Below, piece by piece: positions 1-8,148 of a stretch of DNA of 24,627 nt. A program made the translations under genes and the position numbers. The stretch is taken from contig JAGWNT010000062.1 of assembly GCA_028871195.1 (NCBI GenBank), positions 1-24,627 on the forward strand, written 5' to 3'. How positions within the stretch are numbered: the stretch's first letter is position 1; every line of letters starts with the position of its first letter. Source of the stretch: REEB85 sp018971455. GTDB lineage: Bacteria > Pseudomonadota > Alphaproteobacteria > Acetobacterales > Acetobacteraceae. The notes beneath the pieces are model-generated. The model did not search any database. It was not told the origin of the DNA and saw only the letters and a list, made by a program, of their open reading frames with translations.

Positions 1-274
1 CGCTCACCACCTGCCTCGTCTCATCCGGCACCGCCGCCTCCCCGCCCCGCCTGTCCGCTCTCTCCCGTCCATGCCGGATTGATGACAGCGGCCACCGGGC
101 AGATCAAGGCGGCGATGGGCGGCGCCGCGCGGCGCTTTCGCAGAGCCGGCGCCGGGCAGGGGCTGGCGGCCGCGCCGCGGGCACCCCCTTGGCCATCGCC
201 GCGCCCGGCCCGATATTTCCCGCGAAGCGCCGCAAGTTTTTCCCACCCGCCGGAAAAAGGAGCACACTGGCCCG
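1..274. other. upstream region of hrcA, no confident gene
   Basis: I see no convincing gene in these 274 bases. In many alphaproteobacteria a divergent rph gene lies here. On the minus strand a GTG at 31-29 is preceded by GGGGAGG and is open to the window edge, but its ten codons do not look like the conserved start of RNase PH. The longer minus-strand frame over this stretch reads as low-complexity Arg/Gly/Ala and is not credible. The part nearest hrcA contains a promoter candidate and the hrcA ribosome binding site (AAGGAG at 257-262). Confidence 0.5.
188..217 (+). promoter_or_regulatory. candidate sigma32-like (or sigma70) promoter of hrcA
   Basis: CTTGGCC (188-194) is followed after 14 bases by CCCGATAT (209-216). 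This is close to the heat-shock sigma factor pattern CTTGAAA-N13/14-CCCCATNT. The same stretch can be read as a housekeeping promoter, TTGGCC-N17-GATATT. It lies about 60 bases before the hrcA start, and a heat-shock promoter would fit the chaperone genes downstream. Assignment is by pattern only. Confidence 0.45.
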
Positions 275-1348
275 ATGGATCAACCCGCGCCGCCGGCCCG
301 CCCGCCCTCCGCCCTGTCGCCGGGCCTGGATGTGCGCTCGGCCGCGGTGCTGCGCGAGATTGTCGAGCAGTATGTCGAGACCGGCGAGCCGGTCGGCAGC
401 CGCACCCTCTCGCGCCGGCTGCCGGTGGCGCTGTCGCCGGCCACTATCCGCAATGTGATGGCCGACCTCACCGATGCCGGGCTGCTCTTCGCGCCGCACA
501 CCTCGGCCGGCCGCCTGCCGACCGATCTCGGCCTGCGCCTGTTCGTCGACGGGCTGCTGCAATTCGGCGAGCTGGGCGAGGAGGAGCGCGAGGCGATCAG
601 CGGCGCGCTGGGCGCCTCCGGCCGCAGCCTGGAGGACACGCTGGTCGAGGCGTCGCGGCTGATCTCCGGCCTGTCGGCCGCCGCCGGCATGGTGCTGGCG
701 CCGAAATCCGAAGGCCCGCTCAAGCATATCGAGTTCTTCCCGCTGGGGCCCGGCCGCGCCCTGGTGGTGCTGGTCGGTGCCGACGGGCAGGTCGAGAACC
801 GGGTGATCGACACGCCCCCCGGCCTGCCGCCCTCGGCCCTCCAGCAGGCCGGCAACTACCTCAATGCCCGCCTCTCCGGCCGGCCGATCGAGGAGCTGCG
901 GCGCATCGTCGCCGCCGAAATGGCCGCCGACCGCAGCCAGCTCGACGCGCTCTCCGCCCAGGTGGTGGAAGCCGGGCTCGCCACCTGGACCGGCGAGGGC
1001 CGCGGCGGCTCGCTGATCGTGCGCGGCCAGGCCCGCCTGCTCGCCGACGTCACCCAGATCGACCGGCTAGGCGCCATTCAGGCGCTGTTCGAACGGCTGG
1101 AGACGCAGGAGACCATGCTGCGCCTGCTCGAACTGGCCGAGCGCTCGGACGGCGTGCGCATCTTCATCGGCGCCGAGAGCGGGGTTTTCGAGACCTCCGG
1201 CGTGTCGATGGTCGTCGCCCCCGCCCGCAACGCCGCCAACCGCATCGTCGGCGCCATCGGCGTGATCGGCCCCTCGCGCATCAATTACGGCCGCATCATT
1301 CCGGTGGTGGACTACACCGCGCGCGTCATCGGCCAGCTGCTCGGCTGA
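275..1348 (+). CDS. hrcA: heat-inducible transcription repressor HrcA
   Basis: HrcA represses chaperone genes, classically groESL, by binding the CIRCE inverted repeat; GroEL modulates its activity. The 357-residue product has the N-terminal winged-helix region (about residues 18-85, with the family motifs VETGEPVGSRTL, SPATIRNVMADL and HTSAGRLPTD) followed by a GAF-like central and C-terminal domain ending in NYGRIIPVVDY. Length is normal for the family. The ATG is preceded by AAGGAG 12 bases upstream. It is first in a hrcA-grpE-dnaK-dnaJ cluster, a standard arrangement. No CIRCE sequence was found in this window, so in this organism its operator probably lies elsewhere, for example before groESL. 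Confidence 0.97.
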   Translation: MDQPAPPARPPSALSPGLDVRSAAVLREIVEQYVETGEPVGSRTLSRRLPVALSPATIRNVMADLTDAGLLFAPHTSAGRLPTDLGLRLFVDGLLQFGELGEEEREAISGALGASGRSLEDTLVEASRLISGLSAAAGMVLAPKSEGPLKHIEFFPLGPGRALVVLVGADGQVENRVIDTPPGLPPSALQQAGNYLNARLSGRPIEELRRIVAAEMAADRSQLDALSAQVVEAGLATWTGEGRGGSLIVRGQARLLADVTQIDRLGAIQALFERLETQETMLRLLELAERSDGVRIFIGAESGVFETSGVSMVVAPARNAANRIVGAIGVIGPSRINYGRIIPVVDYTARVIGQLLG

Positions 1349-1434
1349 TCCACCAAACCCGGCGCCCCATGCTGGTCTGATATGGCGCGCAAACGGCTTG
1401 CAGCGGCGGCGCACGGCCACTAACTGATGGCGCC

Positions 1435-2067
1435 ATGAGCACCGAAGAGCCCCCCCCGATGCCCACCCCGCCCCTGTCGGAGTTCGAGCCGGACGCCGTC
1501 GATCCGGTGCCGGAGGCCGGACCGCTGCCGAGCGCGGAGGCCGTCATGCAGGCCGCCTCGGCCCGCATCGCCACGCTGGAGGCCGAGCTCGCCGAGATGC
1601 GCGACCGCTGGATGCGCAGCGAGGCGGAGATGCAGAATGTCCGCCACCGCGCCCGCCGCGAGGCCGACGAGGCGCGGCAATTCGCCGTCCAGGGCTTCGC
1701 CCGCGACATCGCCGAGGCGGCCGAGAACCTGCGCCGCGGGCTCGACAGCCTGCCGCCGCCCGCCGCCGGCGAGAGCGAGATCATCGCCCGCCTGCGCGAG
1801 GGCTTCGCCGGCATCGAGCGCGGCTTCACCGCCGCGCTGGAACGCCACGGCGTGCGCTCCGAAGACCCTACCGGCGCGCCGTTCGACCCCAATCTGCACC
1901 AGGCGATGGCCGAGCAGGAAAGCATCGAGCACCCGCCCGGCACGGTGATCCAGGCCTGGACCCCGGCCTGGACGCTGCATGCCCGCCTGCTGCGCCCGGC
2001 GATGGTGGTGGTGGCCAAGGCGCCGACCGCCGAAATCGCCGCCCAGCGCCTCGACACCACCGCCTGA
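1435..2067 (+). CDS. grpE: nucleotide exchange factor GrpE
   Basis: GrpE is the cytoplasmic dimeric exchange factor that releases ADP from DnaK. The 210-residue protein has an acidic, proline-rich disordered N-terminus (about 1-32) and a long coiled coil (about 35-105: ARIATLEAELAEMRDRW, then EMQNVRHRARRE). The compact C-terminal beta domain carries the family signature FDPNLHQAM and ends in a conserved block including LLRPAMVVVAK. It lies 86 bases after hrcA in the same direction and directly before dnaK. No good Shine-Dalgarno sequence precedes the ATG, so translation may depend on leaderless-like or weak initiation. The start is supported by the normal family length. Confidence 0.96.
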   Translation: MSTEEPPPMPTPPLSEFEPDAVDPVPEAGPLPSAEAVMQAASARIATLEAELAEMRDRWMRSEAEMQNVRHRARREADEARQFAVQGFARDIAEAAENLRRGLDSLPPPAAGESEIIARLREGFAGIERGFTAALERHGVRSEDPTGAPFDPNLHQAMAEQESIEHPPGTVIQAWTPAWTLHARLLRPAMVVVAKAPTAEIAAQRLDTTA

Positions 2068-2115
2068 GCGGCCGCCCGCGCTGACCGCATTGCACAAAAA
2101 ACGCGCAAGCCGGCC

Positions 2116-2144
2116 CTTGCCCCAGGCGGCCGCGCTGAATACAT
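2116..2144 (+). promoter_or_regulatory. candidate promoter of dnaK
   Basis: CTTGCCC (2116-2122) is followed by AATACAT (2138-2144). It can be read as a sigma70-type TTGCCC-N16-ATACAT or as a degenerate sigma32-type promoter with the same 14-base spacing seen before hrcA. It sits in the 149-base gap between grpE and dnaK, about 75 bases before the dnaK start. This would give dnaK its own promoter. Pattern evidence only. Confidence 0.35.
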
Positions 2145-2216
2145 CGGGGACGTGACAACCGCGGGGACAGGGCCGGTGCTTCGGGCCGCCCGGATCCGCT
2201 GCAAAGGAGCTTGTTC

Positions 2217-4139
<1,923 letters not shown>

Positions 4140-4161
4140 TATCAGGGCGGCATGACGAAAT

Positions 4162-4201
4162 GGCCGCATCCGCGTGGACGCCACGCCGGGTGCGGCCTTT
4201 T
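4162..4201 (+). terminator. strong intrinsic terminator between dnaK and dnaJ
   Basis: A 10-bp stem (GGCCGCATCC at 4162-4171 with GGGTGCGGCC at 4188-4197, one G-U pair) continues into a perfect 6-bp stem (GCGTGG / CCACGC) with an ACG loop and one bulged C. It is followed directly by TTTT (4198-4201). This is a textbook rho-independent shape, 22 bases after the dnaK stop and 53 before the dnaJ start. It probably limits read-through into dnaJ, which would keep DnaK in excess. Confidence 0.8.
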
Positions 4202-4254
4202 CCGGTACAGCGGGACAGGGCGCGCCGCGGGCGCCGGCGGGCGAGAGGGTTGTG

Positions 4255-5391
4255 ATGGCGAAAGCGGATTTCTATGCCACGTTGGGCGTGGCCAAGGACG
4301 CCAGCGCCGATGATCTCAAGAAGGCGTATCGCAAGCTGGCGATGCAGTTCCACCCCGACCGCAACCCCGGCGACCACAAGGCCGAGGCGCGGTTCAAGGA
4401 TGTCAGCGAGGCCTACGACATCCTCAAGGACGACCAGAAGCGCGCCGCCTATGACCGTTTCGGCCACGCCGCCTTCGAGAATGGCGGCGGCGGCGCGCAT
4501 CCCGGCGCGGGCTTCGCCGGCGCCGGCCTCGGCGACATCTTCGACCAGATGTTCGGCGACTTCATGGGCGGCGGGCGCGGCCGCGGCGGCCCGCGCACGG
4601 GTGCCGACATCCGCGCCGGCGTGGAAATCGACCTGCCGGACGCCTTCACCGGCACCAAGGTGCAGCTGCGCGTGCCCACCCGCGTCTCCTGCGAGGCCTG
4701 CGCCGGCAGCGGCTCGGAGAACAAGGACCAGGCGTCCGAGACCTGCCAGACCTGCGGCGGCGCCGGCAAGGTGCGCCAGCAGAACGGCTTCTTTCTGGTC
4801 GAGCGCGCCTGCCCGAAATGCGGCGGCACCGGCCAGATCATCCGCAATCCCTGCCGCATCTGCCGCGGCGCCGGCACGGTGCAGCGCGAGCGCACCCTGC
4901 AGGTGGCGATCCCGGCGGGCGTGGAGGACGGCACGCGCATCCGCCTGCCCGGCGAGGGCGAGGCCGGCGGGCCCGGCGCCGTGGCGGGGGATCTCTACGT
5001 CCATGTCGCGCTGCGCCCGCACGCCATCTTCCAGCGCGACGGCGCCAACATCTTCTGCCGCGTGCCGCTGCGCATGTCGCTGGCCGCCCTCGGCGGCGAG
5101 GTCGAGGTGCCGGCCATCGACGGCAGCAAGGCGCGCGTGAAGATCCCCGCCGGCACGCAGACCGGCGAGCAGTTCCGCCTGCGCGGCAAGGGGTTCTCGG
5201 TGCTGCGCAGCGCCGCGCGCGGCGACATGTACATCCAGGTCGCCGTCGAGACGCCGCAGCACCTCACCCGCCGCCAGCGCGAGCTGCTCGAGGAGTTCGA
5301 GGCCGAGGGCAAAGGCCACGCCAAGGGCAGCCCCGATTCGGAGGGCTTCTTCGCCAAGGTGAAGGAATTCTTCGAAAGCAGCGGGCGATGA
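4255..5391 (+). CDS. dnaJ: molecular chaperone DnaJ (Hsp40)
   Basis: DnaJ is the J-domain co-chaperone that delivers substrates to DnaK and stimulates its ATPase. The 378-residue protein has, in order, the J domain (about 1-70, HPD at 33-35), a Gly/Phe-rich stretch (about 75-115), and four zinc-binding repeats of CxxCxGxG type (CEACAGSG, CQTCGGAG, CPKCGGTG, CRICRGAG). The two C-terminal beta domains and dimerisation tail follow. The frame is open further upstream to 4174, but that extension runs through the terminator. ATG 4255 has GAGAGGG at 4243-4249 and gives the canonical start. Its stop overlaps the next gene's start (ATGA), so the two are translationally coupled. Confidence 0.98.
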   Translation: MAKADFYATLGVAKDASADDLKKAYRKLAMQFHPDRNPGDHKAEARFKDVSEAYDILKDDQKRAAYDRFGHAAFENGGGGAHPGAGFAGAGLGDIFDQMFGDFMGGGRGRGGPRTGADIRAGVEIDLPDAFTGTKVQLRVPTRVSCEACAGSGSENKDQASETCQTCGGAGKVRQQNGFFLVERACPKCGGTGQIIRNPCRICRGAGTVQRERTLQVAIPAGVEDGTRIRLPGEGEAGGPGAVAGDLYVHVALRPHAIFQRDGANIFCRVPLRMSLAALGGEVEVPAIDGSKARVKIPAGTQTGEQFRLRGKGFSVLRSAARGDMYIQVAVETPQHLTRRQRELLEEFEAEGKGHAKGSPDSEGFFAKVKEFFESSGR

Positions 5392-6101
5392 CCGCGCCGC
5401 CGCTGGTCGGCGTCACGCTCGACAGCGAGGAGCCGGGCGGCTACTCGAAATTCCCCTGGTACGCGCTGCGCCAGAACTACACCGCCGCCATCGCCGGCGC
5501 CGGCGGCCTGCCGGTCGCCCTGCCCCATCACGCGGGCCTCGCCGAGGCCTATCTCGACCGGCTCGCCGCCCTGGTGGTCACCGGCGGCGCCTTCGACGTC
5601 GCACCCGCCCTCTACGGCGCGGCCGGCCAGCACGCCAGCGTCACCCTCAAGCAGGGCCGCACCGAGGCCGAGCTCGCCCTGTTGCGCGGCGCGCTGGCGC
5701 GCGGCCTGCCGGTGCTGGGCATCTGCGGTGGCGAGCAGCTGCTCGCGGTGGCGCTTGGCGGCACCCTCATCCAGCACATTCCCGACAGCGTGCCCGCGGC
5801 CCTGGCGCATGAGCAGCCCAACCCGCGCGACGAGCCCGGCCACGCCATCGCCGTGGTGCCCGGCACCCTGCTCGCCCGCATCGTCGGGGCGGCGGCGATG
5901 GCGGTGAACTCGGCCCATCACCAGGCCGTCGCCACCCCCGGCCCGGCGGCCATCGTCAACGCCACCGCGCCTGACGGCGTCATCGAGGGCATCGAGGATC
6001 CCGCCCGCCGCTTCTGCCTGGGCGTGCAGTGGCACCCCGAATTCCTCATCGACCCCGGCGACCGCCGCATCTTCGACGCGCTGATCGCCGCCGCCGCATG
6101 A
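5388..6101 (+). CDS. class-I glutamine amidotransferase-like hydrolase (peptidase C26)
   Basis: This is a 237-residue cytoplasmic enzyme of the gamma-glutamyl hydrolase/PuuD-like C26 family, which cleaves gamma-glutamyl amide bonds. The nucleophile elbow GICGGEQ puts the catalytic Cys at 113. The His/Glu pair is in GVQWHPEF (His216, Glu218), and VVTGGAFDV and the early DS..PGG segment are typical of the family. The start overlaps the dnaJ stop by four bases and its own stop overlaps the next ATG, so it sits inside a coupled operon. The substrate cannot be told from sequence. PuuD (gamma-glutamyl-GABA in putrescine degradation) is the best-known relative, but no other puu gene is near. Confidence 0.9.
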   Translation: MTAPPLVGVTLDSEEPGGYSKFPWYALRQNYTAAIAGAGGLPVALPHHAGLAEAYLDRLAALVVTGGAFDVAPALYGAAGQHASVTLKQGRTEAELALLRGALARGLPVLGICGGEQLLAVALGGTLIQHIPDSVPAALAHEQPNPRDEPGHAIAVVPGTLLARIVGAAAMAVNSAHHQAVATPGPAAIVNATAPDGVIEGIEDPARRFCLGVQWHPEFLIDPGDRRIFDALIAAAA

Positions 6102-6853
6102 CGGCGGCCCCCCCCGCGGACGACGCCCCGGCCCCGGAGCGCGGCGAGCGCATCGCCAAATATCTGGCCCGCGCCGGCGTCGCGAGCCGCCGCGACGCCG
6201 AGCGCCTGCTCGCCGAGGGGCGCGTCCGGCTCAACAACGCCGTGGTCAGCCACCCCGCCACCTTCGTCGGCGAAGGCGATCTCGTGGTGGTCAACGGCAC
6301 CCTGGTCGAGCCGCCCGCGCGCACGCGGCTGTGGCGCTACCACAAGCCGGCCGGGCTGGTGACCACCCATCGCGACCCCGAGGGCCGCCCCACCGTCTTC
6401 GAGCGCCTGCCCCCCGGCCTGCCGCGCGTGGTCAGTGTCGGGCGGCTCGATTTGTCGAGCGAGGGGCTGCTGCTGCTGACCAATGATGGCGGGCTCGCCC
6501 GCCGCCTCGAACTGCCGGCCAATGGCTGGCTGCGGCGCTACCGGGTGCGCGTCTTCGGCGTGGTCGAGCCCGCCGCCCTGGCCGCGCTGGCCCGCGGCGT
6601 CACCATCGCCGGCATCCGCTATGGCGCCATCGAGGCGGGGCTCGACAGCCGCAAGGGCGATAATTGCTGGCTCAGCGTCGGCCTGCGCGAGGGCCGCAAT
6701 CGCGAAATCCGCCGCGTCATGGAGCATCTCGGCCTGCGCGTCACGCGGCTGATCCGCATCTCCCACGGCCCCTTCCAGCTCGGCCTGCTGCCGCGCGGCG
6801 CGGTCGAGGAGGTGCCGGCCAAGGTGCTGCGCGAGCAGCTTCCGCCGGCCTGA
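6098..6853 (+). CDS. pseudouridine synthase, RsuA/RluB/RluE family
   Basis: The 251-residue protein isomerises uridine in rRNA. It has an N-terminal S4 RNA-binding domain (about 15-70: RIAKYLARAGVASRRDAERL) and a catalytic domain with GRLDLSSEGLLLLTNDG, where Asp118 is the predicted catalytic aspartate. The late motif EGRNREIRRVMEHLG is characteristic of the family. The ATG overlaps the upstream stop as ATGA. Of the E. coli paralogues it looks most like RluB (23S U2605), but subgroup assignment is uncertain without alignment. rsmD follows in the same reading frame, so two rRNA-modifying enzymes are adjacent. Confidence 0.93.
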   Translation: MTAAPPADDAPAPERGERIAKYLARAGVASRRDAERLLAEGRVRLNNAVVSHPATFVGEGDLVVVNGTLVEPPARTRLWRYHKPAGLVTTHRDPEGRPTVFERLPPGLPRVVSVGRLDLSSEGLLLLTNDGGLARRLELPANGWLRRYRVRVFGVVEPAALAALARGVTIAGIRYGAIEAGLDSRKGDNCWLSVGLREGRNREIRRVMEHLGLRVTRLIRISHGPFQLGLLPRGAVEEVPAKVLREQLPPA

Positions 6854-6877
6854 GGATCCGGCCGTGAGGATGGCGGG

Positions 6878-7450
6878 TTGAGGATCATCGCCGGCGCCTG
6901 GCGCGGACGCGCGCTCGCCGCCCCCGCCGGCGCCGCCACCCGCCCGACCGCCGAGCGCGTGCGCCAGGCGCTGTTCGACATGCTGCTGCACGCCCCCTGG
7001 GCCGGCCGCGCCCGCCTCGAGGGCGCGGTGGTGCTCGACGCCTTCGCCGGCACCGGGGCGCTCGGGCTGGAGGCCCTCTCGCGCGGCGCCCAGCGCGCGC
7101 ATTTCATGGAAACCGGCCGCGCCGCGCTGGCCGCCCTGCGCGCCAACATCGCCGCCTGCCGCGCCACCGACCGCGCGACCGTGCTGGCCGCCGACGCCAC
7201 CCGCCCGCCGCCCGGCGAAGCCTGCACCCTGATCTTTCTCGACCCGCCCTACGCCCAGGATCTCGGCCCGCGCGCGCTGGCCGCCCTGCGCGCCGCCGGC
7301 TGGATCGCGCCGGGTGCCCTGATCGTGCTGGAGACGGGGCGCGGCGAGGCGCTGCCCGAAGAGCCGGGCACGGCCCTGGCCACCCGCAGCCATGGCGCGG
7401 CCACGCTCAGCGTGTGGCAGGCACCTGGAACAGCCGCCCCCAGCCGGTGA
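6878..7450 (+). CDS. rsmD: 16S rRNA (guanine(966)-N(2))-methyltransferase RsmD
   Basis: RsmD methylates G966 of 16S rRNA in the assembled 30S subunit. The 190-residue protein opens with the family hallmark MRIIAGAWRGR, then has TRPTAERVRQALFDML, the SAM-binding motif VLDAFAGTGALGLEALSRG (about 52-70), and the catalytic DPPY at 122-125. The start codon is TTG: the conserved MRIIAG begins exactly there, GAGG lies 8 bases upstream, and the nearby ATG and GTG are in a frame that stops at once. It lies 24 bases after, and in the same frame as, the pseudouridine synthase gene. Its last 44 bases overlap the end of the convergent gene on the other strand. Confidence 0.96.
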   Translation: MRIIAGAWRGRALAAPAGAATRPTAERVRQALFDMLLHAPWAGRARLEGAVVLDAFAGTGALGLEALSRGAQRAHFMETGRAALAALRANIAACRATDRATVLAADATRPPPGEACTLIFLDPPYAQDLGPRALAALRAAGWIAPGALIVLETGRGEALPEEPGTALATRSHGAATLSVWQAPGTAAPSR

Positions 7451-8147
7451 CGCGCGCCGGATCGGCGCCGGCCAGGGCGAGGCTCTTCCACAGCACGGTG
7501 GCGATGGTGTCGAGCACCACGCGCCCGGTCGCCGCCTCCAGCCCCGCCACCTTGGCGCAGGCGCGCAGATTGGTGCAGACGATGGCGACGGCATCGGGCG
7601 CGGCGCGGCCCGGCCCGGCCGCGGCAACCTCCTCGACCAGCCCGGCGATCCGCTCCGGCGCCACGCCGGCGAAGGAGAAATTATCCTGCAGGCCGAGATG
7701 GCGCTCGGGGTCGCAGGCAATCCCCAGCGCGGCATAATTGGCGACGATGCGCGCCTGCACATCGTCCAGATAGGGCGTCACCAGCCCGAGCCGGCGCACC
7801 CCGAGGGCGGCCAGCAATTCGTTGAGCGCCAGCATCGAGGTGGTCGCCGGAATGCCGGTCGCCGCCGTGATGCGCCGGCACAGCGTCTCATCCGCCGCGA
7901 AGCCGAGCCAGCCCGAGGAGGTGCCGTTCCACGCGATGACATCGACCTTGGCATGCGCCAGCAGCTCCGCCGCGCGCAGGATCGGCGCATCGTCGAACTG
8001 CGCGAGGGCGTGGTCCGACAGCGCGATCTCGGTCACCGGAAAACGCGAGAAATGCACCGTCACGTCATCGAGCCCGGCCAGCATGGCGCAGGTCTGCGGT
8101 TCCAGCGAGGTGTTGGAGCTCGGCGTCAGCATCCCCAAACGCGGCAT
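7407..8147 (-). CDS. arylmalonate decarboxylase / maleate isomerase family protein (Asp/Glu racemase superfamily)
   Basis: The 246-residue protein has the superfamily start LGMLTPSSNTSLEP. At the position of the first catalytic Cys of racemases and maleate isomerases it has Gly, in WNGTSSGW (Gly75-Thr76-Ser77). The second Cys is kept in IVCTNLRA (Cys191). With Tyr126 in TPYLDD and the C-terminal GWGRLF, this resembles the arylmalonate decarboxylase layout (Gly74, Thr75, Ser76, Tyr126, Cys188 in the Bordetella enzyme). In that enzyme one Cys plus a dioxyanion pocket decarboxylate disubstituted malonates. CTN instead of CGG recalls maleate isomerases and EutA-like proteins, so substrate and reaction are open. 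ATG at 8147 has AAGGAG 5 bases upstream and begins one base after the mutL stop. Confidence 0.8.
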   Translation of the reverse strand: MPRLGMLTPSSNTSLEPQTCAMLAGLDDVTVHFSRFPVTEIALSDHALAQFDDAPILRAAELLAHAKVDVIAWNGTSSGWLGFAADETLCRRITAATGIPATTSMLALNELLAALGVRRLGLVTPYLDDVQARIVANYAALGIACDPERHLGLQDNFSFAGVAPERIAGLVEEVAAAGPGRAAPDAVAIVCTNLRACAKVAGLEAATGRVVLDTIATVLWKSLALAGADPARVTGWGRLFQVPATR

Positions 8148-8148
8148 C

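Noticed and set aside
1..31. Possible start of a divergent rph gene at the left edge
   Set aside because: A GTG with GGGGAGG exists, but the ten visible codons do not match the conserved RNase PH N-terminus, and too little sequence is present to decide.
79..1380. A 433-codon plus-strand frame overlapping hrcA
   Set aside because: It is Arg/Ala/Pro-rich and lies in another frame of hrcA, which carries clear family motifs.
5388..6101. Naming the C26 hydrolase puuD
   Set aside because: The catalytic triad fits, but no putrescine-utilisation genes are nearby and the family covers several gamma-glutamyl substrates.
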